The notes beneath the pieces were generated by a model that searched no databases, had not been told where the DNA came from, and saw only the letters and a list, made by a program, of their open reading frames with translations. From positions 1-25,839 of the IMG/VR virus record IMGVR_UViG_3300023435_000008: a DNA stretch of 25,839 nucleotides, one strand, 5' to 3'. How positions within the stretch are numbered: position 1 is the first letter of the stretch; each line of letters starts with the position of its first letter. Of the stretch, positions 6,056-13,498 are shown in pieces. The DNA is from a virus. The position numbers and the translations under genes are program-made.

Positions 6056-6064
6056 CTATTTAAA
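6056..6064 (-). promoter_or_regulatory. TATA-like promoter of the 6035 HNH gene
   Basis: The minus strand reads TTTAAATAGTGTGT, and the ATG begins 29 nt from the first T. This predicts a leaderless transcript. It has the same box and GTGTGT tail as the 4356 operon. Confidence 0.7.
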
Positions 6065-6089
6065 ATTTACTGAAAGAAAATATAAGAAA

Positions 6090-6107
6090 TGGGAGGTTTC
6101 CCTCCCA
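6090..6107 (-). terminator. Hairpin terminator after the coat-like genes
   Basis: On the minus strand TGGGAGG, a GAAA tetraloop and CCTCCCA form a perfect 7-bp GNRA-capped stem, followed by a T-rich tail (TTTCTTATATTTTCTTTC). It lies about 30 nt after the stop of the 181-aa coat-like gene. It would end, or protect the 3' end of, an abundant coat mRNA. Confidence 0.7.
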
Positions 6108-6137
6108 AATCTAAAAATAAATAACTCACTACTATAT

Positions 6138-6683
6138 TTATGCAGATCCTCCATCCATCAGGCCTGATCCCCTAATCGCTGTTATAATTATAACAGTTAA
6201 TAAGATTAGTACAACCATAGCACCGATCACAATAAAGATTGGAAACCAATCTGTTACTGTTGCGATCCCTGTTGTTGTATCACCCATAACCTCTGTTGCA
6301 CCATTTGATGCATCATAAGTATAGGAGTAAGATACATTTGTAGTTGCCCAATTAACCTCTGTTGCATTAGTCAATACACCATCAGTTAAAAGATACCTAT
6401 TAGCATCCAACAAATCACCATCTGTTGCATTATAAACTGCATCAATGGAATAAACTCCATTTAATGCACCATAATCTGCCAAAGTGTATCCTGTTGCATT
6501 TACATATCCACCACTTTCATTAACAACACTTGTTGTTGTGGAGGTATAAGCACTATCAACCATAGCACCACCCATCATGGAAAAGATCATCACTAATAGT
6601 CCGATTACAAATAAGAATGTAACAAGGCTTAACAAAATTGTTAAACCTGCCATACCCTTATCTGTTTTATAATTTGTTCTCAT
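6138..6683 (-). CDS. Pilin-like / coat-like membrane protein, long paralog
   Basis: This is a 181-aa protein. Residues 1-10 end in DKG, followed by a 26-residue hydrophobic helix (MAGLTILLSLVTFLFVIGLL). That is a class III pilin-type signal, with cleavage expected near G10. A Thr/Asn-rich middle of about 100 residues carries several N-x-S/T sites. A second helix (WFPIFIVIGAMVVLILLTVI) lies at about 146-170, and the protein ends GGSA. Both ends match the 102-aa neighbour almost exactly and only the middle differs. Two hydrophobic helices in a small, probably abundant protein resemble the VP1/VP3 coat proteins of fusello-type spindle viruses. A pilin of a host-like surface structure is the alternative. 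Confidence 0.7.
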   Translation of the reverse strand: MRTNYKTDKGMAGLTILLSLVTFLFVIGLLVMIFSMMGGAMVDSAYTSTTTSVVNESGGYVNATGYTLADYGALNGVYSIDAVYNATDGDLLDANRYLLTDGVLTNATEVNWATTNVSYSYTYDASNGATEVMGDTTTGIATVTDWFPIFIVIGAMVVLILLTVIIITAIRGSGLMDGGSA

Positions 6684-6714
6684 TATTAAAATAATAAAAA
6701 GATCAAACTCGGAA

Positions 6715-7023
6715 CTATGCAGATCCTCCTGCCATTAAACCACTCCCTCTGATTGCAGTAATAATTATTACTGTCAATAAGATAAGAACAACCATAGCAC
6801 CGATCACGATAAATATAGGAAACCAATCAGTAACTGACGATATACTCACAGTAGTATCATTAATAACTCCGATTGCAGTTGTATCTGTTGTTGCATCTTG
6901 TAACTCTCCTCCCATCATGGCAAAGATCATCACTAAAAGTCCAATAACAAATAACATTGTTACAAGGGATAACAAAATTGTTAAACCTGCAACTCCTCTA
7001 TCATTCTTTTGTCCGAATTTCAC
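6715..7023 (-). CDS. Pilin-like / coat-like membrane protein, short paralog
   Basis: This is a 102-aa protein starting at GTG 7023, with a strong AAAGGAGGT ribosome site 10 nt upstream. Its leader and RBS set it apart from the leaderless genes and fit high expression. The N-terminus ends in DRG at residue 10, then a hydrophobic helix (11-38), a short polar loop (39-64) with NDTT, a second helix (68-91), and GSGLMAGGSA. By size and layout it is the best candidate for the major coat protein of a spindle or pleomorphic particle. Cleavage after G10 by the prepilin peptidase at 2693-3115 is an inference. Confidence 0.7.
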   Translation of the reverse strand: MKFGQKNDRGVAGLTILLSLVTMLFVIGLLVMIFAMMGGELQDATTDTTAIGVINDTTVSISSVTDWFPIFIVIGAMVVLILLTVIIITAIRGSGLMAGGSA

Positions 7024-7033
7024 TTTAAAAAAA

Positions 7034-7144
7034 ACCTCCTTTCAATTGTATCCTAAATATATCACTCACCATAAATAATTGTGTGTGAGATCCTTATTAA
7101 AAGTGTGGATACTATGGATACATAAGTGTGGATACATTTAAATA
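7034..7144. promoter_or_regulatory. Divergent control region: coat-like gene / HNH gene
   Basis: Leftward, the strand carries an ATTTAT box near 7071-7080, whose start would leave a short leader with the AAAGGAGGT site at 7034-7042. Rightward, TTTAAATA at 7137-7144 lies 29 nt before ATG 7166. Between them the hexamer GGATAC occurs three times on the plus strand (7107, 7116, 7130) and once on the minus strand (7048-7053). The 12-mer AAGTGTGGATAC is duplicated. These are likely regulator sites. Confidence 0.55.
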
Positions 7145-7165
7145 ATATAATTTGTTGTTATGATT

Positions 7166-7606
7166 ATGATTATTTGTAAAGGGTGTGGAAAAGAAATTAT
7201 TAAAAAAAAAGGCAGAGGCAGATCACCCCTTTATTGCTCTGATACTTGCAGATGGAGAATAACAAAGAGAAATTGGTATATACGAAACAGAAACACAAAA
7301 AAAGAATATAACAAGAAATGGATGGCAAATTATAGGAATAATAACAGAGATATAATCAATGAAAAAAGGAGAAATTGGTATCAAGATATTTCAACTAATG
7401 AAAATACAAAAAAGATCATAAGAAAAAGATCTTTTAATAATAAACCAAAAATCTTAAAGATATTTAATTATATGTGTAACCAATGTGGATCAAAAGAAAA
7501 TCTTGAATTTCATCATACATCTTATGATCTCAACTTACCAATTGAAAATATCTCAATCTTATTATGTAAAAATTGTCATAATAAGATCCATACTAAATAT
7601 TTTTAA
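7166..7606 (+). CDS. HNH endonuclease on opposite strand, 146 aa
   Basis: The N-terminal zinc ribbon has CKGCGKEI and YCSDTCRWR. A long basic linker (40-100) full of Arg, Lys, Asn and Trp follows. The C-terminal HNH part has CNQCGSKENLEFHHTSYDL and LLCKNCHNKIH. It is the only plus-strand gene inside the minus-strand virion module, and it ends 4 nt inside the stop of the 90-aa gene. ATG 7166 was chosen over 7160 because it lies 29 nt from the TATA box. It separates the coat-like genes from the rest of the operon, so they need their own promoter. Confidence 0.85.
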   Translation: MIICKGCGKEIIKKKGRGRSPLYCSDTCRWRITKRNWYIRNRNTKKEYNKKWMANYRNNNRDIINEKRRNWYQDISTNENTKKIIRKRSFNNKPKILKIFNYMCNQCGSKENLEFHHTSYDLNLPIENISILLCKNCHNKIHTKYF

Positions 7607-7875
7607 AAATCTTTTTTCTGTGAGAATAATAACACAGATGCAAGGAGTACAATCCCAATGATCACTCCAAAATCCAATCCTGATACAAGGCCAACCACCC
7701 AAAAGATCAGGCCAACAACAAAAGTTACATAAGATGCAACTGCGAATGCACCAACATAATCATCATCCTTTGCTCTCAAATACCCAAAGGTAAAAATAAT
7801 AAAGATTGCGATCATTAACATTCTCCCAAACCAAAAGTTTGTAACTGTACTCAAATAAGGGAGGAAACTATCCAT
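7603..7875 (-). CDS. Membrane protein with about three helices, 90 aa
   Basis: Hydrophobic segments are MLMIAIFIIFTFGYL, AVASYVTFVVGLIFWVVGLV and FGVIIGIVLLASVLLF; the C-terminus is QKKDF. ATG 7875 has no good ribosome site. The frame stays open upstream to 7923, and a strong GGGGAGGT (7926-7933) lies 8 nt before an in-frame ATT at 7917. The true protein may therefore begin there and include AWASPSTINASQG. It follows an HNH gene that seems to have displaced its original start. It is probably a virion or membrane protein of the structural operon. Confidence 0.7.
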   Translation of the reverse strand: MDSFLPYLSTVTNFWFGRMLMIAIFIIFTFGYLRAKDDDYVGAFAVASYVTFVVGLIFWVVGLVSGLDFGVIIGIVLLASVLLFSQKKDF

Positions 7876-7918
7876 GCCCTGACTTGCATTAATTGTACTT
7901 GGTGATGCCCATGCAATA

Positions 7919-8338
7919 TTAAATTACCTCCCCTAAATGTTTAATATGTTGAATGGTATGACAATCTTTACATAAAGTTGAAACTAAAAATGGTTTGTCA
8001 TATCTCCAATGATGCCTCTCCAATCTTTCAGATGTTTTACAAATCCCACATTCTTTTTTTAATGGGATCTTTTGTGCTTGTTTTTGTGCCATTATCTTTT
8101 TAGGATGTTTTTTTATATATCTCTTTTGATTTTCTTGTTTTGTTTCAGGATATTTTGCTCTTGCAATTTTTAACCCATCTCTATGTTTCTGTAAATTATC
8201 AGGATCTTTTAACCATTCCTTTCTCCACTCTCTGTGATTTTGTATTTTACAATCTTTACAAAATCTTTTTCTTGATGTTCTTGCAACTGTGATCTTTCCA
8301 CACAATTCACATTTATGTTCTTTTTTATATACCATCAT
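7919..8338 (-). CDS. HNH endonuclease in virion operon, 139 aa (paralog A)
   Basis: It starts MMVYKKEHKCELCG; the start overlaps the preceding stop as TGATG. An N-terminal zinc module has CELC and CKDC. A basic Lys/Trp-rich middle follows. The C-terminal HNH part reads KKECGICKTSERLERHHWRY then STLCKDCHTIQHI. This last part is nearly the same as in the protein at 13157-13498, so the two are recent copies. It sits exactly between two membrane-protein genes without breaking the upstream one. It is probably a homing-type DNase that spreads between element genomes. Confidence 0.85.
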   Translation of the reverse strand: MMVYKKEHKCELCGKITVARTSRKRFCKDCKIQNHREWRKEWLKDPDNLQKHRDGLKIARAKYPETKQENQKRYIKKHPKKIMAQKQAQKIPLKKECGICKTSERLERHHWRYDKPFLVSTLCKDCHTIQHIKHLGEVI

Positions 8339-8757
8339 CAACTCCCTGCCCTCAACAATCTCCAAATACCCAATATTAAAGAGATTGATAACAATCCCAA
8401 TATTACATTTATAATTAAAGATGGCACATGAAAGATATTAACCATGATGCTTGATAACAAAGTAAATGGAGTTGTGATCAAAGAGATCATATCTGTTGCA
8501 ACTGAAAAGATCCCACTTGCATCATCAATATCATCAACCTTACCACTCTCAAACCTTGATCTATATGTGGAGGCATCTCCCTCAACTGTTGATGCACTAT
8601 CTTGGAAACTCACAACATCAAGAGATCCATCTCCGATCTCCTGTGCATCTCTGCCATACTCTGCACCAAAATCAACTGCAACTGTTAAGATCAACCATGA
8701 GAATGCAACAAACAATGTCAAGGCAATTAATGTGGTTTTGAAACTATCCTCTCCCAT
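8338..8757 (-). CDS. Membrane protein, 139 aa
   Basis: It has a hydrophobic N-terminal helix (residues 8-29, LIALTLFVAFSWLILTVAV), then an acidic Ser/Asp-rich outer loop (30-85), then one long or two short hydrophobic segments to about 133. The short C-terminus is RLLRAGS. The ATG lies directly after the stop of the LamG gene, with GGGAGG just before it. It may be a minor virion protein that accompanies the LamG spike; no family is recognised. Confidence 0.75.
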   Translation of the reverse strand: MGEDSFKTTLIALTLFVAFSWLILTVAVDFGAEYGRDAQEIGDGSLDVVSFQDSASTVEGDASTYRSRFESGKVDDIDDASGIFSVATDMISLITTPFTLLSSIMVNIFHVPSLIINVILGLLSISLILGIWRLLRAGS

Positions 8758-11700
8758 TTACTGCCTCCCTTTTGTTAATTTCCATAACAAAAATCCTCCT
8801 GCAATTATTAAATATGATACTATGCTCACACCTGATGATAATGATGTGGAGATCAATCCCAATGCACCTGCAATAAGCACTCCCAACATTACAAAGATCA
8901 ATGTACCTGCACCCTCTGTTACTGCCATCAATCCCAAAGTTAAGATCAATAAACCTGCCATGAATAAAGATAATGTGATCCCAAACCGATCCTGTGATTT
9001 CTCCTCAAAATCAACCCATTCAGATCTTAAAAAATTCTCACTCTCATAAACACTTGAAAAGAAACTCACATTACCTGCACTCTGTGGTACATACAATAAG
9101 ATTGATCCTGCAATGCCTGATGATGAGTTTGTTACAATAGGCACATAAGATCCATCACTCTCATACCTATAAACTGTAAAATTCATATTTTTCATCTCTG
9201 TTGCACTCCATGTCATATTAACATATCTTGTACTTGCATCAGATCTGATTGAGTATACACCATTATCCATAAGATCCCAATCAGTTGGAAATGTTGCAGA
9301 TCCACCTGATGCCTCAACCTGAATTGCACAGGGAGTTGTTTGGCATAATGCAGTATAAGTTGATGATGTGTAAATTGTTGTGCCATTCTGTGAGATCAGG
9401 AAATAATAAATAACATCCTCCTCAACAAGATGCACAAGGGTATCACCATTCTGATCTCCCTTTGCTCTCTCAACCTCCAAAAATGTACCCAACCCAATAA
9501 ATTTCCTAAAAACATGCACAACTGTATTCTCAACTGCCAAACCATCACGATCAAAATAACTGAATAAGAAAGATGTACTATCATCAGTTGCAAGATCATT
9601 CAAATTGATCTGTGAGGATGTTAATGGATTAAACTGCTTACTCCCATTTAAGATCCCTGCATCCATATAAAAGAACTCCCAAACATGATCCAATGCCTGA
9701 TAACCAATCACAAACTCAATTGTATATTGGGAGGAGTTTAATAATCCCAAAGGCAAACAAACTTGTGGATTGTTATCATCAGTAAAAGATTTGAAAAAAT
9801 GCAATTGCAATGTTGGATCATCAATCCCATTAACATAAACATCCACCTCAACAACTGCACCTGATCCATTTACAATTGTTTGAGTTTCCTCATCCTGCAA
9901 ACTCATGTTTAAGATCACATCTGTGTATGCACTACAATCATCCAATGCCAAACTGAAAATTTGGATCTCACTTGTTGAGATATTTGCAGAGGTTACAACT
10001 CCATTAATTGTGTAATTCCAAAACCAATCATAAGTGATCCCTGTGGTATTTCCCCAACCCTCCTCAATCAAAAGTGTTTTGGTAAAAGTTGTTTGATTTT
10101 GTGTTGATCCTGATGATGTTGCAGGATACCATGTGCCATTGAAATTAAAGTTTGCAGTTGTTGTTGGAGTATCAATCAGATCAAGAGTTGCATTGAAAGT
10201 TACAATCATTCCCTCTCCTGCAATTGCCTTATCAACTTGTTGCACAACTCCCAAATAAGTTACATAAACATAATCAATATTACAGGCCTCATTGCCCAAA
10301 GTATCATTTGCACAATATTGGAGTGTGTGATTTCCTGCTGTTGTCCATTGAGTATTAATTGAGGAGTTGCATGTTACAATCTTTTGGATTGGATAATCTG
10401 TTGTGTTATAATAACAACTTTCAAGATGATCATCAGTTGCATTGATCTGCCATGTGGAATTTATTGGCAGAGTGTATGTTAATGGCAGATCTGTGATGTT
10501 AATACCAATTATCACAGGTGCAGTTGCATCATGGTTTATGTGTCTTGTTTCAGTTGTGTTGCATTGGTTTGTTGTTGTGCAAATTGTAACATCATAATGA
10601 TAATGTGCATCAGGCATATCTGTAAAATTAATATCATAAGTTTCAGATGTAAAAAATTGTGTGATGTTTGTGCCATTAATATTCTGCAAATTATAAGTTA
10701 TATTTTCAAAATATATTGTGGAAACATTAACTTTCATTGGGATATATTCTTGTGTGATGTTTGCATAATTAACAAGAGTTGGAGGAGTTAAAAACTCAAT
10801 AAAAGGAGTTGTATCAATCACAAAATTAACACTTGCAGATTGGTTTGTTGTACTTTCATTATCAGTTGCAATTGCATAAATTTCATAAGTACCATCAACC
10901 AAATCAAGATCAAACAAATAATCTGTGTTATTGATCCCTGTTGCATTTGTTTGATTTAAAATATCATTAACATAAAGTTTAACATCACTCACTTTCTTAT
11001 CATCATAAACAGTAAAATTAAAAGTCAATGCCTTTGGAGATGTTGTATAAGTTGCATCAACTGTTGGAGAATTTAATTTAATAAATGGGATTGTACCAAA
11101 GATATCTGTCCATGTGATCCCTGTGCCTCCATTTACCAAATTTGTGATCTCTGCCTGTGACAATGCCCTCTCCCAAATTCCAAATTCATCCATTCTCCCT
11201 TTAAACCAATTCCCTGTGTTATATTTTCCAAATATAAAATTATCTGATCCTGAAACAATATTTCCTGTTTGTGCAACGGGAGTTGTTATTGCAACACCAT
11301 CAACATAAGATGTCATATAATATCCATCATAAACAACTGCAACATGATGCCATGTGTTATCTAAAATTTCAGTTTGATGGATTATGTTTTGTAATCCTGA
11401 TGTTGTTTTTAAATACCAATTCATATCACCTGATGCCAACCTCCAAATTATTTGCGTGTTTGATCCCCAATTTCCAATGATACATCCACTCCCCCCCAAA
11501 TTCCCTTTTGAATAAATCCACCCTGCAATTGTCATGGAGGACAATCCATTAATAGTTGATGTTTCTCCAAAATCCACAATATCATCAACACCATCTAAAT
11601 CATAAGAATATCCAATTTTTCCTGTTTCTTGCCAATCTGCACCATTATATGATGGATTAAGTGATCCAACACTATCCAAAATTGTTGAACTACTTTGTGA

Positions 11701-12381
11701 AAAATTATAATAATGTTCAAGATCTGTGTTGAGAGTTGCAACCCACTCTGCCCATTCAGGAACTTCCACCCCAAACAATGTTGGGATCCACTCAACACGA
11801 TCTCCCTCATTTGTTGTTGTAAAAATCCCAACTGTGATCCTCTCATCCTTTTTAAGATTTGTAACATCAATCTTTGTCCAAACCTTTCTTGTTTCTGTGT
11901 GTGATCCAACAATCTCATTTTTATATGAAATTGTGCCATTCTTTGAGATGCCATCCTCAACTGACTTATAATCATCAACCTCAAATTTTTCATAACTCAT
12001 TTTTCTAAATTCATAATCAACTGTGATCTCTTTTGGGACAACTTTCTCAACAATGGCTTTCTCATCAATCGCAACTGCAAAAACTTTCCGATCCTCAAAG
12101 GTGACATCTTTCAAAACATTCTCATATAAATCATAAGCCCAAACATCAAACTCCCCAACCTTAATCTTTTTGTCTGGAGAAATTGGCACATAGTTGATCA
12201 ATGGAGTGTTTAATCTTCCACCACCGACCTCACTTGTTGGGATGCCTATGATGGAGTTTTTGATTGTCACCTCTCTTGTTACTGTATCATAAGTTTTAAC
12301 ATTATCAAACTCAAAGGCACTTACAGTTGAGATCATAATTATACATAATACCAAAAACATAAATGATTTCTTAATATCCAT
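8758..12381 (-). CDS. Large LamG surface protein, probable receptor-binding spike
   Basis: This is a 1207-aa exported protein. A signal peptide covers residues 1-22 (ending STVSA). A β-rich domain runs to about 215. A LamG / concanavalin-like domain occupies about 219-418, with YDLDGVDD (259), WHHVAVVYDG (344) and FKGRMDEFGIW (393). Several Ig-like Thr/Asn-rich repeats follow to about 1080, with many N-x-S/T glycosylation sites. Three hydrophobic helices at about 1130-1203 anchor it, and it ends WKLTKGRQ. LamG domains bind glycans or proteins, so host attachment is a reasonable role. It overlaps the 189-aa membrane gene by 11 nt and has a GGAGGAG ribosome site. Confidence 0.85.
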   Translation of the reverse strand: MDIKKSFMFLVLCIIMISTVSAFEFDNVKTYDTVTREVTIKNSIIGIPTSEVGGGRLNTPLINYVPISPDKKIKVGEFDVWAYDLYENVLKDVTFEDRKVFAVAIDEKAIVEKVVPKEITVDYEFRKMSYEKFEVDDYKSVEDGISKNGTISYKNEIVGSHTETRKVWTKIDVTNLKKDERITVGIFTTTNEGDRVEWIPTLFGVEVPEWAEWVATLNTDLEHYYNFSQSSSTILDSVGSLNPSYNGADWQETGKIGYSYDLDGVDDIVDFGETSTINGLSSMTIAGWIYSKGNLGGSGCIIGNWGSNTQIIWRLASGDMNWYLKTTSGLQNIIHQTEILDNTWHHVAVVYDGYYMTSYVDGVAITTPVAQTGNIVSGSDNFIFGKYNTGNWFKGRMDEFGIWERALSQAEITNLVNGGTGITWTDIFGTIPFIKLNSPTVDATYTTSPKALTFNFTVYDDKKVSDVKLYVNDILNQTNATGINNTDYLFDLDLVDGTYEIYAIATDNESTTNQSASVNFVIDTTPFIEFLTPPTLVNYANITQEYIPMKVNVSTIYFENITYNLQNINGTNITQFFTSETYDINFTDMPDAHYHYDVTICTTTNQCNTTETRHINHDATAPVIIGINITDLPLTYTLPINSTWQINATDDHLESCYYNTTDYPIQKIVTCNSSINTQWTTAGNHTLQYCANDTLGNEACNIDYVYVTYLGVVQQVDKAIAGEGMIVTFNATLDLIDTPTTTANFNFNGTWYPATSSGSTQNQTTFTKTLLIEEGWGNTTGITYDWFWNYTINGVVTSANISTSEIQIFSLALDDCSAYTDVILNMSLQDEETQTIVNGSGAVVEVDVYVNGIDDPTLQLHFFKSFTDDNNPQVCLPLGLLNSSQYTIEFVIGYQALDHVWEFFYMDAGILNGSKQFNPLTSSQINLNDLATDDSTSFLFSYFDRDGLAVENTVVHVFRKFIGLGTFLEVERAKGDQNGDTLVHLVEEDVIYYFLISQNGTTIYTSSTYTALCQTTPCAIQVEASGGSATFPTDWDLMDNGVYSIRSDASTRYVNMTWSATEMKNMNFTVYRYESDGSYVPIVTNSSSGIAGSILLYVPQSAGNVSFFSSVYESENFLRSEWVDFEEKSQDRFGITLSLFMAGLLILTLGLMAVTEGAGTLIFVMLGVLIAGALGLISTSLSSGVSIVSYLIIAGGFLLWKLTKGRQ

Positions 12382-12940
12382 AATTCTCCTCCTTTTTTCC
12401 CATTCTGCTAAACATTATAATTCCACCTGTGATCCCAATGATTGAGATCCATATTGGGAGATTAAGCATGATCCAATTTGCACCAACAAATCCCAAAAAG
12501 GATGATCCCAAAGTTGCATCCAACATCAATCTCTCATAAGCATTGCTCATTGGTACTGATACAATGATTGCAATGATCACTATAAACAGATAAGGTATAA
12601 AGAAAATTGGCTTTGTAGTTACAAGATAAGATCCAATAAAGATTGATAAGATCATCCCTATGATCAGAAAGATTGAGATCCAATGCAATGCTTGAATTGA
12701 TCCATTAAATCCTCCATTCCCCATTGTATTATCAATTACCTGTGAGGCATTGTTGCCAACAGTATCACTCAAATCCATATCATCCATTGAGATATGTAAT
12801 TGTTCTGTTACCATTCCTCCCATGTAGATCCAAACCACAGAGATCAACACGATCACAAAGGCAAAGATCATGAATAAAAAGAGATCTGTAAAAGCACCCC
12901 TCTTATTTCTCATCATTGCATTTGGTTTAATGAGTTTCAT
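12371..12940 (-). CDS. Membrane protein with pilin-type N-terminus, 189 aa
   Basis: The N-terminus MKLIKPNAMMRNKRGAFTDL has a basic stretch ending in RG, then a long hydrophobic helix (17-40). This could be a class III signal with cleavage after G15. Further helices lie at about 87-108, 112-131 and 150-178, and the polar loop 45-80 would face outside. The start overlaps the preceding stop as ATGA. It precedes the LamG gene and probably works with it in the envelope. Confidence 0.75.
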   Translation of the reverse strand: MKLIKPNAMMRNKRGAFTDLFLFMIFAFVIVLISVVWIYMGGMVTEQLHISMDDMDLSDTVGNNASQVIDNTMGNGGFNGSIQALHWISIFLIIGMILSIFIGSYLVTTKPIFFIPYLFIVIIAIIVSVPMSNAYERLMLDATLGSSFLGFVGANWIMLNLPIWISIIGITGGIIMFSRMGKKEENYGY

Positions 12941-13164
12941 TTTTTCTTACCTCTCCGATCAAGGCCAATATTTATATCAAAGTTTGCAACATTCAAGATT
13001 GATTTTTCCAATGCATCAAAATCTGTACTCTTAACAACTTTCTCTGTGAGATCTCTCATGCTTATTTTCTCTCCATCCTTTTTCATGATCTCTTTTTGCA
13101 GTTGCTTGATCCTTTGCTCAAACATAGGAGATACCTGCATTGGCACTCTGCTCTTACTAACCAA
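12937..13164 (-). CDS. Ribbon-helix-helix-like protein, 75 aa, non-ATG start
   Basis: Residues SRVPMQVSPMFEQRIKQLQK followed by ISMRDLTEKVVKS match a strand-helix-helix plan. No ATG fits well. TTG 13164 lies 7 nt after GGAGGA (13172-13177) and keeps the whole strand; ATG 13140 would cut it away, and TTG 13179 overlaps the ribosome site. The site is encoded by the end of the preceding HNH gene. It may regulate the operon or bind DNA in the virion. Confidence 0.65.
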   Translation of the reverse strand: MVSKSRVPMQVSPMFEQRIKQLQKEIMKKDGEKISMRDLTEKVVKSTDFDALEKSILNVANFDINIGLDRRGKKK

Positions 13165-13498
13165 ATTTAGATCCTCCAAAATTTCTTATATGTTGTATTT
13201 CATGGCATTGATTACAAAGAGTTGAAACTAACAATGGTTTATTATAATCCCAATGATGCCTCTCCAATCTTTCTGTTGTTTTACAAATTCCACATTCTTT
13301 TTTTAATGGAGTTTTTCTTGCATACGATCTTGCATTAAATCTTTTCTTTTTTTCAACAATATCCAAATCCATATTTTTATTTGTTAATCTTATTTTTATT
13401 TTATTATATCTTTCTTTTTGTTGCATCAAAATTGCATCCTTATTATTTTCATAATTTAACCTTTGCCTTTCTGCAATGTGTTCTTTTTTACTTACCAT
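13157..13498 (-). CDS. HNH endonuclease in virion operon, 113 aa (paralog B)
   Basis: It starts MVSKKEHIAERQ at ATG 13498, inside the last codons of the preceding gene, with GGAGGT 7 nt upstream. It lacks the N-terminal zinc cysteines of paralog A. After a basic middle, the HNH part reads KKECGICKTTERLERHHWDY and STLCNQCHEIQHI. Catalytic HH and the flanking CxxC pairs are intact. It is inserted between two structural genes and overlaps both. It is probably a homing-type DNase. Confidence 0.85.
   Translation of the reverse strand: MVSKKEHIAERQRLNYENNKDAILMQQKERYNKIKIRLTNKNMDLDIVEKKKRFNARSYARKTPLKKECGICKTTERLERHHWDYNKPLLVSTLCNQCHEIQHIRNFGGSKFG

Noticed and set aside
8444-9049. A 201-aa plus-strand open frame opposite the 139-aa and LamG genes
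   Set aside because: It is antisense to two well-supported genes, has no promoter or ribosome site, and its Thr/Ser/Pro-rich composition is what the reverse of the minus-strand genes would give.
1190-13498. HNH genes as intron- or intein-borne
   Set aside because: Each HNH frame is free-standing and no neighbouring gene is split around one; there are no intron ends or intein splice motifs.
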